Below, piece by piece: positions 1-6,449 of a stretch of 43,355 nt of DNA. The stretch covers positions 1 to 43,355 of the forward strand of contig JBBDWU010000016.1 in assembly GCA_040902725.1 (NCBI GenBank), given 5' to 3'. A program made the translations under genes and the position numbers. The notes beneath the pieces were generated by a model. That model had not been told where the DNA came from and did no database searches. It worked only from the letters and a program-made list of their open reading frames with translations. Within the stretch, counting starts at the first letter, position 1; each line of letters opens with the position of its first letter. The DNA is from JACVRU01 sp040902725. GTDB lineage: Bacteria > Actinomycetota > Thermoleophilia > Gaiellales > Gaiellaceae.

Positions 1-55
1 ACTGGGGACCTCTCCGACCCGAACGGAGCGCGCTACCAGGCTGCGCCACACCCCG
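1..55 (-). tRNA. tRNA-Pro (anticodon CGG), 3' part outside window
   Basis: Read on the minus strand from position 55, the sequence starts with the acceptor strand CGGGGTG. A D-arm follows (GCGCAGCC...GGTAGCGC), then an anticodon arm CTCCG-TTCGGGT-CGGAG whose seven-base loop gives anticodon CGG, and then the variable region. The window ends before the T arm and the 3' acceptor strand, so 55 nt of an expected 75 or so are visible. It would decode CCG proline codons, which are frequent in a genome this rich in GC. Confidence 0.9.
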
Positions 56-65
56 AGACCCCGGA

Positions 66-94
66 AGGTTAGCGCGGGCGGCCGGGCGGTCGCA
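66..94 (-). promoter_or_regulatory. Possible promoter of the tRNA-Pro gene
   Basis: On the minus strand TGCGAC (94-89) and TAACCT (71-66) are separated by 17 bp, which places a transcription start about 59, just upstream of the mature tRNA 5' end. The -35 match is weak, so this rests on spacing and position. Confidence 0.35.
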
Positions 95-168
95 TTCCGG
101 CTCTGATCTGGCACAGTCACGCGCGACTTCCCCCGCTAGCGTCGGCTGACGACAACGGAGGAGGGTTC

Positions 169-519
169 ATGAACAACGTCAGCCTGATCGGCAACCTCGC
201 CACGGACGTCGAGCTGCGCGAGGTCGGCGAGGACAAGAAGCTCGCCACGTTCCTGCTCGCGGTCGACCGGCCGGGGCAGGACAAGGGCGCGGACTTCGTC
301 CGCATCGCGACCTGGGACCGCCAGGCGGAGGTGTGCGGCCAGTACCTGACGAAGGGGAAGCGCGTCGCGGTCGACGGGCGGCTGCGCAGCCGCTCGTGGG
401 AGGAGCCGGACGGCAAGCGGCGCACGGCGATCGAGGTGGTGGCGAACCGCGTGCAGTTCCTGTCGCCGCCGGAGACCCAGCCCGCCGCGGACATCCCCTT
501 CGCGCCGGCGACCGCGTAG
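169..519 (+). CDS. ssb: Single-stranded DNA-binding protein, short form
   Basis: This 116-aa protein has an N-terminal SSB OB fold: it opens MNNVSLIGNLATD, followed by ATFLLAVDR, DFVRIATWDRQAE, LTKGKRVAVDGRL and a strand ending in VQFLSPPE. It would bind single-stranded DNA in replication or repair. The ATG is preceded by a strong GGAGGAGG ribosome binding site. It is shorter than typical actinobacterial SSBs (around 160 aa). The usual acidic tip ending in DIPF is not terminal: a DIPF sits about five residues before the end. It could therefore be an accessory SSB rather than the main replicative one. Its neighbours are a tRNA gene and a convergent hydrolase, not the usual rpsF/rpsR. Confidence 0.9.
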   Translation: MNNVSLIGNLATDVELREVGEDKKLATFLLAVDRPGQDKGADFVRIATWDRQAEVCGQYLTKGKRVAVDGRLRSRSWEEPDGKRRTAIEVVANRVQFLSPPETQPAADIPFAPATA

Positions 520-1377
520 CTACAGGCCCAGCTCGCCCAGGAAGTCCTCGATCGCGTCGCGGCACGCGTCGGGCCGCTCGGCCACGAGCAGGTGGCCGCA
601 GTCGGCGATCGTCCGCAGCGGCGCCCGCAACCGGCGCGCGTACTGGAACGCGTCGTCGACGGGCACCTGGTTGTCGCGGGCGCCCCAGAGCACGAGGCAC
701 GGACAGCGGACGCCGTCGAGGTCCTGCCGCGGGTCGTCTCGGACGAGGGCGCGCGCGGCGCTGACGGTGTCGGTGTGGAGCTCGGGGCCGGCGAGCAGGC
801 CCTCCACGGCCCGCTCCGAGAGCGCCGCCGGATCGGACGCGCCCCAACGGCCGAACACGGGGTACCTGAGCAGCGGGCTCCGCGCGACGAGCGACCGGTG
901 AGGCGCGATCCGCCGTCCCGGCTTGGTCTTGCCGAAGAAGGCGAGCCAGAACTGCGCCCACCGCGTCGAGGAAGCGATCCCGGCCGAGGCCGCCAGCACG
1001 ACCGCGGACACGTCCGCCGGCCAGCGCAGCGCGGTGCGGAGCGCGACCGAGCCGCCCAGCGAATGCCCTACGAAGGGCGCGGGCAGCATCCCCTCCGCTT
1101 CGGCCACAAGGCGTAGGCGGTCGGCGAAGCCGTTCAGCGTCGTCGCGGCGGGCAGCGGCGCGGAGCCTCCGTGCCCGGGCAGCTCGGGGATCAGCACCCG
1201 CCGCCCCTCCGCAAGGAGCGGCGCGAGCTCGGTCCAGTTGCTCGCCGCGCCGGATAGGCCGTGCACGAGCACGACCGGCGGCCCGTCGCCCCCGACGAAG
1301 TAGCGCATGCGCGCGCCGCGGAGGTCGACATGGCGCTCGTCGAAGCCGGGCAGCAGGGACCCCTTGGCGAACGTCAC
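520..1377 (-). CDS. Alpha/beta-hydrolase fold protein
   Basis: A 285-aa alpha/beta hydrolase. The oxyanion-hole motif VHGLSG lies near residues 38-43 and the nucleophile elbow GHSLGGS places the serine at 106. Asp235 in GARDNQVP and His262 in CGHLLVAERP complete a triad. This layout matches lipase/esterase-like and C-C hydrolase-like members such as MhpC or BphD relatives, but the substrate cannot be read from the sequence. The start is GTG directly behind GGAGGG, an unusually short spacing. A TAGTCT box ending 7 nt upstream of the GTG would also allow a leaderless transcript. It ends convergently with ssb, with no gap. Confidence 0.85.
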   Translation of the reverse strand: MTFAKGSLLPGFDERHVDLRGARMRYFVGGDGPPVVLVHGLSGAASNWTELAPLLAEGRRVLIPELPGHGGSAPLPAATTLNGFADRLRLVAEAEGMLPAPFVGHSLGGSVALRTALRWPADVSAVVLAASAGIASSTRWAQFWLAFFGKTKPGRRIAPHRSLVARSPLLRYPVFGRWGASDPAALSERAVEGLLAGPELHTDTVSAARALVRDDPRQDLDGVRCPCLVLWGARDNQVPVDDAFQYARRLRAPLRTIADCGHLLVAERPDACRDAIEDFLGELGL

Positions 1378-1393
1378 CCCTCCAGACTATTCT
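1364..1393 (+). promoter_or_regulatory. Possible promoter for the leader ORF and 56-aa gene
   Basis: TTGGCG (1364-1369) and TATTCT (1388-1393) are separated by 18 bp on the plus strand. The box lies over the 5' end of the divergent hydrolase gene and would give a transcript starting near 1400, upstream of the short ORF and terminator that follow. Confidence 0.4.
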
Positions 1394-1429
1394 TCGAGCG
1401 GACATGGATCTTTCTGGGAGGCGGGCCCG

Positions 1430-1468
1430 GTGATTCCCGTCCACACCGACAAGCGAGGCTTCCACTGA
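1430..1468 (+). CDS. Possible 12-residue leader peptide
   Basis: A GTG codon 9 nt after GGGAG opens a 12-codon ORF encoding MIPVHTDKRGFH. Its TGA (1466-1468) directly abuts the first base of a strong terminator hairpin. The arrangement promoter, short ORF, terminator, structural gene resembles an attenuation leader. The peptide has no run of one amino acid to suggest a regulatory signal, so it may equally be coincidental. Confidence 0.3.
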   Translation: MIPVHTDKRGFH

Positions 1469-1501
1469 GCCCGCCTGCGCCCCTCGGCGCGGCGGGCTTT
1501 T
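1469..1501 (+). terminator. Rho-independent terminator ahead of the 56-aa gene
   Basis: The arms GCCCGCC (1469-1475) and GGCGGGC (1491-1497) enclose a second stem GCGC/GCGC (1477-1480 with 1487-1490) and are followed by TTTT. Because the gene upstream on this strand is only a 12-codon ORF, it either ends a very short transcript or acts as an attenuator for the gene starting at 1533. Confidence 0.75.
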
Positions 1502-1532
1502 CGTTGCCACGAGAAGGAGGGGAAGGATCAGC

Positions 1533-1703
1533 ATGGCAAACCACTTGACGCCCGAGGAGCTGTCCGAGGAGCTCGGAATCGACCAGCAGGAAGTGATCCG
1601 CGTCTGCCTGCAGGAGGGCGTGCCCATCTACCAGGGCAAGATCGACAAGACCTTGTTCCAGGCTCAGCTCCAGGCGATCGGCCCCCTGGAGGCCCAGCAC
1701 TAG
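1533..1703 (+). CDS. Small helical protein, 56 aa
   Basis: ATG at 1533 follows AGGAGGGGAAGG, a strong ribosome binding site, and the ORF runs 56 codons to TAG. It begins MANHLTPEELSEELGIDQQE and ends GPLEAQH. The LTPEELSEELGIDQQEVI segment has the look of a compact helix-turn-helix or three-helix domain in which a two-helix unit precedes EGVPIYQGKIDK. I do not recognise a named family. It ends 6 bp before the convergent Ku gene. Amino-acid composition and codon usage look real for this genome. Confidence 0.75.
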   Translation: MANHLTPEELSEELGIDQQEVIRVCLQEGVPIYQGKIDKTLFQAQLQAIGPLEAQH

Positions 1704-1709
1704 AAGAAC

Positions 1710-2564
1710 CTAGGCGGACTTGGCCTTCGCGCGCGAGCGCGCGGGGGTCTTCTTGGCCTTGCCGTCCTTGCCGTTCGAGGCGGCCTTCCGCTTGCCCGCC
1801 TCGTCGACGCTGCGCCGCAGCGCCTCCATGAGGTCGACGACCGGCGCCTCGGCCACCGGCTCGGGCCACGCGATCTCCTCGCCGGCCAGCTTCGCCTCGA
1901 GCACCGTCTTCAGCTCCTTGCGGTACTCGTTCTCGAACTCGTCGGGCTCCCACTCGCCGACCAGGCTCTGGATCACCTGCGCCGCGAGCTCGAGCTCGGC
2001 CTTCTTGACCTCGACGTCGCCGACGATGTCGTCGATCTCGCCGCGCGCGCGGATGTCGTCCGCATAGAAGAGGGTCTGGAGGGCAACCGACTCGCCGAGC
2101 GGGCGGAGCAGACAGAGGTTCTCCTTGCCCCAGAGCACGAACTTGCCCACCCCGGCCATCCCGGTGGCGCGCATCGCCTCGAGCAGGAGCACGTAGGGCC
2201 GACGCTGCGCCTCCGCGTCCGCGGGCGCGAGGTAATAGGTGCGGTCGAAGTAGATCGGGTCGACGTCGGCCAGCTCGACGAAGCGCAGGATTTCGATCGA
2301 GTGCGAGCGCTGCAGCGCGATCGCCTCGAGGTCGCCCTCCTCGACGACCACGTACTGGCCCTTCGAGAACTCCCAGCCCTTGACGAGCTCGTCGGCTTCG
2401 ACCTCCCGCTCGTGGGTCGGGCACCAGCGCTTCTGCTTGATCGGCGTCCCGCACTCGCGGTGGAGCGTCCGGAACGCGATGTCGGAGCGCTGAGTCGCCA
2501 CCGCCAGGCCGACGGGGATGCTGACGAGACCGAAGCTGATCGAGCCTTTCCAGATCGTGCGCAT
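1710..2564 (-). CDS. ku: Ku protein, bacterial non-homologous end joining
   Basis: A 284-aa bacterial Ku. The N-terminus MRTIWKGSISFGLVSIPVGL is the family signature, followed by the Ku core (LHRECGTPIKQKRWCP, EADELVKGWEFSKGQYVVV, the segment ending YYLAP). It has a lysine-rich C-terminal tail. Homodimeric Ku rings bind double-strand break ends and recruit LigD. I place the start at ATG 2564, which has GGAG 4-5 nt upstream and matches family N-termini; an in-frame TTG three codons earlier is less likely. No LigD ligase/polymerase is in the window. TACACT just upstream may be a -10 element. Confidence 0.95.
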   Translation of the reverse strand: MRTIWKGSISFGLVSIPVGLAVATQRSDIAFRTLHRECGTPIKQKRWCPTHEREVEADELVKGWEFSKGQYVVVEEGDLEAIALQRSHSIEILRFVELADVDPIYFDRTYYLAPADAEAQRRPYVLLLEAMRATGMAGVGKFVLWGKENLCLLRPLGESVALQTLFYADDIRARGEIDDIVGDVEVKKAELELAAQVIQSLVGEWEPDEFENEYRKELKTVLEAKLAGEEIAWPEPVAEAPVVDLMEALRRSVDEAGKRKAASNGKDGKAKKTPARSRAKAKSA

Positions 2565-2631
2565 GAGCTCCAAAGTGTAGAGGGACCCGGCTTTTTCGCC
2601 TCCTGTGACCCGATCCCTTTAGGGTTGAAAC

Positions 2632-4299
2632 ATGAGGACGATCCCCGCCATCTGGCGCCGCGCGACCTCGTCCGGCCGCAAGGCGCCGGCCTACCTCACC
2701 CAGGAAGGCGACGAGTGGCGCGAGGTCTCGTGGGAGGAGGCCGGCCGGCGCGTCGACGAGCTCGCGAACGGCTTCGTCGCGCTGGGGCTCGAGCGCGGCG
2801 ACGCCTTCGCGATCCTCGCCAACACACGCCTCGAGTGGGCCCTGGTCGACTTCGCCCTGGCGCAGATCGGCGTGGTCGTGATCCCGGTCTATCCGACGAG
2901 CTCGCCCAGGGACTGCGCTTACGTCCTCGAGCACTCGGAGTCGGTCGGCGTGATCTGCGAGACCGACGAGATGCGCGAGCGGGTCGCCGGCGTCGGGCTG
3001 CGCCACGTACTCACCTTCGCCGACCTCGACGACCTCGCCGCGCGCGGGCGCGCGCACGCCGCAGAGCATCCCGGGCTGGTCGAGGAGCGGGCGGCTTCGA
3101 TCGGCGAGGACGACGTGCTGACGATCGTGTACACGTCGGGGACGACCGGGCCGCCCAAGGGCTGCGTCATGCTGCACAAGAACTACGCGGCGGTCGTCGA
3201 GTCGCTCGAGGAGATCCAGCTCAACCGCCACGGCGACACGGTGCTGCTCTTCCTGCCGCTCGCCCACACCTACGCGCAGCTCGTCCTCTACGACGGCGCG
3301 GGGGTCGGCTTCACGATCGCGTTCGCGCCGGACATCCAGACCGTCGCGGAAGCCATCCAGCAGGTGAGGCCGACCGGCATGCCGAGCGTGCCGCGCGTCT
3401 ACGAGAAGATCCACGCCGGCGTCGAGGCCAAGTTCGACGAGGCGTCCGGCGCCGAACGGAAGATCGTCGACTGGGCGCTGCGCGTCGGCCGGCGCGCCAG
3501 CCGGCGTCGCCAGGATGGCCGCTCCCTGCCTCCCGGCCTCTGGGCCCAGCACCGCCTCGCCGACCGGCTCGTCTTCTCGAAGGTGAAGGCGCGGCTGGGA
3601 GGCCGGTTGCGCGCGGGCATCTCGGGCGCCGCGCCGATCTCCGTCGAGATCCTCGAGTTCTTCCACGCCCTCGACGTGCTGATCCTCGAGGGCTACGGCC
3701 TGACGGAGTCGTCGTCGGGCTGCTCGGTCAACCGCGAGGGCAAATTCCGCTTCGGCACCGTCGGCCCCGTGCTCCCCGGAATCGATGTCCGGATCGCGGA
3801 CGACGGCGAGATCCTGATGCGCGGCGACAACGTCTTCGCCGGGTACTACAAGGACGAGGCGGCCACGCAGGAGGCGCTCGACGGCGAGGGGTGGCTGCGC
3901 ACGGGCGACGTGGGCGAGCTCGACGCGGACGGCTTCCTGCGGATCACCGACCGCAAGAAGGACATCATCGTCACCGCCGGCGGCAAGAACGTGGCGCCGC
4001 AGAACCTCGAGAACGACCTCAAGCGGCAGCCGGGGATCTCACAGGCCGTCGTCGTCGGCGACCGGCGACCGTACCTCGTCGCCCTCGTGACCGTCGAGCC
4101 GGGACAGGAGGGGCTCGTGGAGGCGGCCGTCGACGAGGTGAACCGCGAGCGGACCCGCTACGAGCAGATCAAGAAGTTCGCGATCCTGCCGCGGGACTTC
4201 TCACCCGAGCAGGACGAGGTCACGCCGACGATGAAGCTGCGCCGCAAGGTCATCCTCGAGCACTTCGCGGACGAGGTCGAGCGGCTCTACGCCGGCTGA
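2632..4299 (+). CDS. Long-chain acyl-CoA synthetase (AMP-forming)
   Basis: A 555-aa member of the ANL adenylating superfamily, FadD15/FACS-like. The P-loop YTSGTTGPPKG lies at 167-177. The adenylate-binding motif GYGLTES begins near 354. The hinge and core A8 region from W421 reads LRTGDVGELDADGF, then DRKKDII and GGKNVAP. The late TPTMKLRRKV holds the conserved catalytic lysine. The enzyme activates fatty acids to acyl-AMP and then acyl-CoA for beta-oxidation or lipid synthesis. It is divergent from ku and ends convergently with a TetR-family gene, overlapping it by 13 bp. TAGGGT 7 nt before the ATG and only a weak AGGG suggest a short or absent leader. Confidence 0.92.
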   Translation: MRTIPAIWRRATSSGRKAPAYLTQEGDEWREVSWEEAGRRVDELANGFVALGLERGDAFAILANTRLEWALVDFALAQIGVVVIPVYPTSSPRDCAYVLEHSESVGVICETDEMRERVAGVGLRHVLTFADLDDLAARGRAHAAEHPGLVEERAASIGEDDVLTIVYTSGTTGPPKGCVMLHKNYAAVVESLEEIQLNRHGDTVLLFLPLAHTYAQLVLYDGAGVGFTIAFAPDIQTVAEAIQQVRPTGMPSVPRVYEKIHAGVEAKFDEASGAERKIVDWALRVGRRASRRRQDGRSLPPGLWAQHRLADRLVFSKVKARLGGRLRAGISGAAPISVEILEFFHALDVLILEGYGLTESSSGCSVNREGKFRFGTVGPVLPGIDVRIADDGEILMRGDNVFAGYYKDEAATQEALDGEGWLRTGDVGELDADGFLRITDRKKDIIVTAGGKNVAPQNLENDLKRQPGISQAVVVGDRRPYLVALVTVEPGQEGLVEAAVDEVNRERTRYEQIKKFAILPRDFSPEQDEVTPTMKLRRKVILEHFADEVERLYAG

Positions 4300-4772
4300 G
4301 CCGGCCGCAGGCCGGCCACGGTCACCGACACGAGTCGGCGCACCGCGGCTTTCGACGGCAAGCTTCTCGCGGCCGCGAGCGCGTGCAGACAGTAGGCGGC
4401 CAGCTCGTCGGGCCCAACGTCGTCCCGCACCTCACCGCTCGCCGCGGCTTCGCGGATGAGCTCGACAAGGAGCCGGTGGACCTGGTGCTGCGCCCGGGCG
4501 ACTTGCCGGTCGCGGTGAAGGAATTCAGAGAGCTCGGGATCGTGTCGGCCATGCGAAGCGTGGCGCATGAGCGCGAACGCCTCCAGGACGGCTCCGAGCC
4601 CCTGACCGCGGACGTCCGCAAGCTGCTCGAGATGGCGCGCGATCTCGCGCTCGTGCCAGGCGAGCAGGATCGTCTCGACGCCGCCGAAGTACTTGTAGAG
4701 CGTCGCGCGGCCGATTCCAACGCTCTCGGCGATCTGCGACATCGTCACCGAAAGGAGTCCCTGCTCGGCCAC
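4287..4772 (-). CDS. TetR-family transcriptional regulator, start uncertain
   Basis: From GTG 4772 the ORF encodes 161 aa with the TetR recognition region AESVGIGRATLYKYFGG and a C-terminal ligand/dimer domain. TetR proteins normally begin with a first helix about 15-20 residues earlier. That helix is present in frame upstream, reading FRDAILDQTATLVAEQG, but no ATG, GTG or TTG lies between the stop at 4913 and GTG 4772. The only near-cognate initiator seen is CTG at 4832. Either initiation is non-canonical, or the gene is damaged, or the short form is what is made. It probably controls its convergent acyl-CoA synthetase neighbour or the divergent membrane cluster; both are inference. Confidence 0.8.
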   Translation of the reverse strand: MAEQGLLSVTMSQIAESVGIGRATLYKYFGGVETILLAWHEREIARHLEQLADVRGQGLGAVLEAFALMRHASHGRHDPELSEFLHRDRQVARAQHQVHRLLVELIREAAASGEVRDDVGPDELAAYCLHALAAARSLPSKAAVRRLVSVTVAGLRPAQPA

Positions 4773-4816
4773 GAGCGTCGCCGTCTGGTCGAGGATCGCA
4801 TCCCGGAAGGAGCCCC

Positions 4817-4948
4817 GTGGCGAAGGAAACAGAAGCGACCCCCCGCTGGGTGAAGGTCTTCGCGGTCGCGTCCGTCCTCGTGCTCGTGCTGGTGGTCGTG
4901 TTGGTTCTCGTCACCGGTGGCCACGGGCCGAGTCGTCACGGCCTGTGA
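4817..4948 (+). CDS. Small single-span membrane protein, 43 aa
   Basis: GTG 4817 follows GGAAGGAG and opens a 43-codon ORF. It has a charged N-terminus (MAKETEATPRWVKV), one long hydrophobic segment made almost entirely of V, L and A, and a short tail ending GPSRHGL. Its stop overlaps the next gene by 4 bp (GTGA), which implies translational coupling. It lies divergent from and partly over the upstream coding region of the TetR gene. A small regulatory or anchoring membrane peptide is plausible; no family recognised. Confidence 0.7.
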   Translation: MAKETEATPRWVKVFAVASVLVLVLVVVLVLVTGGHGPSRHGL

Positions 4949-5448
4949 CGCTGTCGCCGCGCGCGCGTCGGGCCGCCCTCACGCTTCACGTCGCCTCTTC
5001 GGTGGGTTGGCTCGGCGCCGTCATCGCGTTCCTGGGCTTCGCGGCCGTCGGACTGGCGAGCGACGACGAGGACACCGTCCGTGGCGCCTACCTGGTGATG
5101 GAGCCGGCGGCCAGGTTCGTCCTCGTCCCACTCGCCTTCGCGACGGTCGTCACGGGCGTGCTCCAGTCGCTGATCACGGTGTGGGGCCTCTTGCGCCACT
5201 ACTGGGTCCTGTTCAAGCTGCTGATCGCCGTCGTCTCGACGGCGATCCTGCTGATCTATCTGGAGACGTTCAGCTCCATGGCCGCAGTCGCCGCCGACGA
5301 GAATGCCGAGCTCGCCGCGGTCCGCAACCCGTCCCCGTTGATCCACGCTGCGCTCGCGATCGCGCTGCTGGTGACGGCGATCGTCCTGGCCGTGTTCAAG
5401 CCGCGCGGGCTGACCGCGTACGGACGGCGTAAACGGCGAGAGAGGTAG
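4945..5448 (+). CDS. Four-span integral membrane protein, DUF2269/CopD-like
   Basis: A 167-aa protein with four hydrophobic segments, near residues 12-36, 52-76, 86-107 and 130-148, and basic C-terminal residues (GRRKRRER). The opening LHVASSVGWLGAVIAFL, with an early histidine and GW motif, resembles small CopD/DUF2269-like membrane proteins; the family name is a tentative call from pattern. GTG start is coupled to the preceding 43-aa gene. With the downstream His-rich and DUF305 proteins it suggests a periplasmic or membrane metal-handling cluster, which is inference. Confidence 0.75.
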   Translation: MTLSPRARRAALTLHVASSVGWLGAVIAFLGFAAVGLASDDEDTVRGAYLVMEPAARFVLVPLAFATVVTGVLQSLITVWGLLRHYWVLFKLLIAVVSTAILLIYLETFSSMAAVAADENAELAAVRNPSPLIHAALAIALLVTAIVLAVFKPRGLTAYGRRKRRER

Positions 5449-5458
5449 GCTGCCGGCG

Positions 5459-5761
5459 ATGCATCCTCGGGTCCGCGTCGGGCTGGCCGGGATTGCCGCA
5501 GCGGGAGTGCTGGCCCACGGTGCCGTCGCACACGGCCTGCCGGCGATGGGCGACCACGAAGGCATGGCCGGCGCGACCGTCGGGTTCTGTCTGCTCGTGG
5601 TCGTCGCGGCGGCGTCGAGCGTTCTGGTACTCCCCGGCGGGCTTGCTGCCGCGCCCCGTCCGGCGCTCGTGGCCCCTGCGGGCGCCACGCCTCCGGCACC
5701 GGCCCGAAGCCACGCCGGTGCACGCGCGTCGCCGAGCGTGCTTCAGCGCTTCCGGAACTGA
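5459..5761 (+). CDS. Small His/Met-containing membrane protein, DUF6153-like
   Basis: A 100-aa protein with a hydrophobic N-terminal segment that runs into AHGLPAMGDHEGMAG, a second hydrophobic stretch (FCLLVVVAAASSVLVL) and a proline/alanine-rich tail. The His/Met/Asp cluster between two hydrophobic segments resembles the actinobacterial DUF6153 layout, but I am not certain of that assignment. The ATG is 10 nt after the previous stop and GAGAGG precedes it, consistent with the same operon. A metal-related role is guessed from the cluster. Confidence 0.6.
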   Translation: MHPRVRVGLAGIAAAGVLAHGAVAHGLPAMGDHEGMAGATVGFCLLVVVAAASSVLVLPGGLAAAPRPALVAPAGATPPAPARSHAGARASPSVLQRFRN

Positions 5762-5780
5762 TCCTCCCGTCGCCGCCGGT

Positions 5781-5796
5781 GCGCGCCGCGGCGCGC
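5781..5796. repeat. 16-bp perfect palindrome upstream of the DUF305 gene
   Basis: GCGCGCCGCGGCGCGC is a perfect palindrome in the 60-bp gap before the DUF305 gene, about 15 bp upstream of its GAGGAGG ribosome binding site. It could be an operator or an mRNA hairpin; the GC-only composition makes chance more likely. Confidence 0.3.
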
Positions 5797-5821
5797 AGAA
5801 ACGACGAGTGAGGAGGACGAG

Positions 5822-6388
5822 ATGCAGAAGCTGACAGCAGTGGTGCTCGGGACAATCGCGCTCGGCCTGGCCGGGTGCGGCGGGGGCGAGGACGCCGGCC
5901 AGCCGGCGGCGGGCGACGTGTCGTTCGACCGGGCCTTCATCGACGCCATGGTCCCGCACCATCAGGCGGCGATCGAGATGGCGGGAGAGGCAAAGGACAC
6001 CGGGCTGACGCAGCCTGATCTCATCAAGGTCGCCGACGACATCCTGGCGACCCAGCAGACGGAGATCGACCAGATGCTGGCGTGGCGCGAGGAGTGGTTT
6101 GGCTCGCGCGACGTAGGACCCGAGGAGAACGCCCTCGCCACCATCGGCGTCTCCGCCGGCGAGGCCGGCATGGAGCACAGCGGGATGAGCCTCTCCACCG
6201 CGGGCGACGTCGACCAGGCGTTTGCCGAGATGATGATCGAGCACCACGAAGGCGCGGTCACGATGGCCCGGATCGCCCAGGGCCGTGCCGATCACGACGA
6301 GATCGTCGGGCTCGCCGGCGAGATCATCGCGGCGCAGGAGCGGGAGATCGACGTGATGAGACCACACGCCGAGGGCGCTCACGGCTAG
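5822..6388 (+). CDS. DUF305-family lipoprotein
   Basis: A 188-aa protein that starts with a lipoprotein signal peptide, with lipobox LAGC at residues 16-19, so Cys19 is the expected lipidation site. The mature part is a DUF305 four-helix domain. It has the paired-histidine signatures FIDAMVPHHQAAIEMA and FAEMMIEHHEGAVTMA, plus methionines typical of the family. DUF305 proteins are often found with copper or silver resistance genes, though their biochemical role is poorly defined. Strong GAGGAGG precedes the ATG. It is the last gene of the plus-strand cluster beginning at 4817. Confidence 0.9.
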   Translation: MQKLTAVVLGTIALGLAGCGGGEDAGQPAAGDVSFDRAFIDAMVPHHQAAIEMAGEAKDTGLTQPDLIKVADDILATQQTEIDQMLAWREEWFGSRDVGPEENALATIGVSAGEAGMEHSGMSLSTAGDVDQAFAEMMIEHHEGAVTMARIAQGRADHDEIVGLAGEIIAAQEREIDVMRPHAEGAHG

Positions 6389-6396
6389 GCGGAATA

Positions 6397-6425
6397 GGGG
6401 CGCCGCCGGACGCCGGCGGCGCCCC
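6397..6425. terminator. Perfect 13-bp hairpin between convergent genes
   Basis: GGGGCGCCGCCGG (6397-6409) pairs perfectly with CCGGCGGCGCCCC (6413-6425) around the loop ACG. It lies between the ends of the plus-strand DUF305 gene and the minus-strand NlpC/P60 gene, so it probably ends both transcripts. Neither side has a T tract, as is common for actinobacterial terminators. Confidence 0.7.
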
Positions 6426-6449
6426 GCTCACCGAGACTGACGGTGGGCC

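Noticed and set aside
179..1627. 482-aa minus-strand ORF over ssb and the hydrolase
   Set aside because: Arg/Ala/Pro-rich composition typical of an out-of-frame shadow in GC-rich DNA; the hydrolase and ssb frames show clear family motifs.
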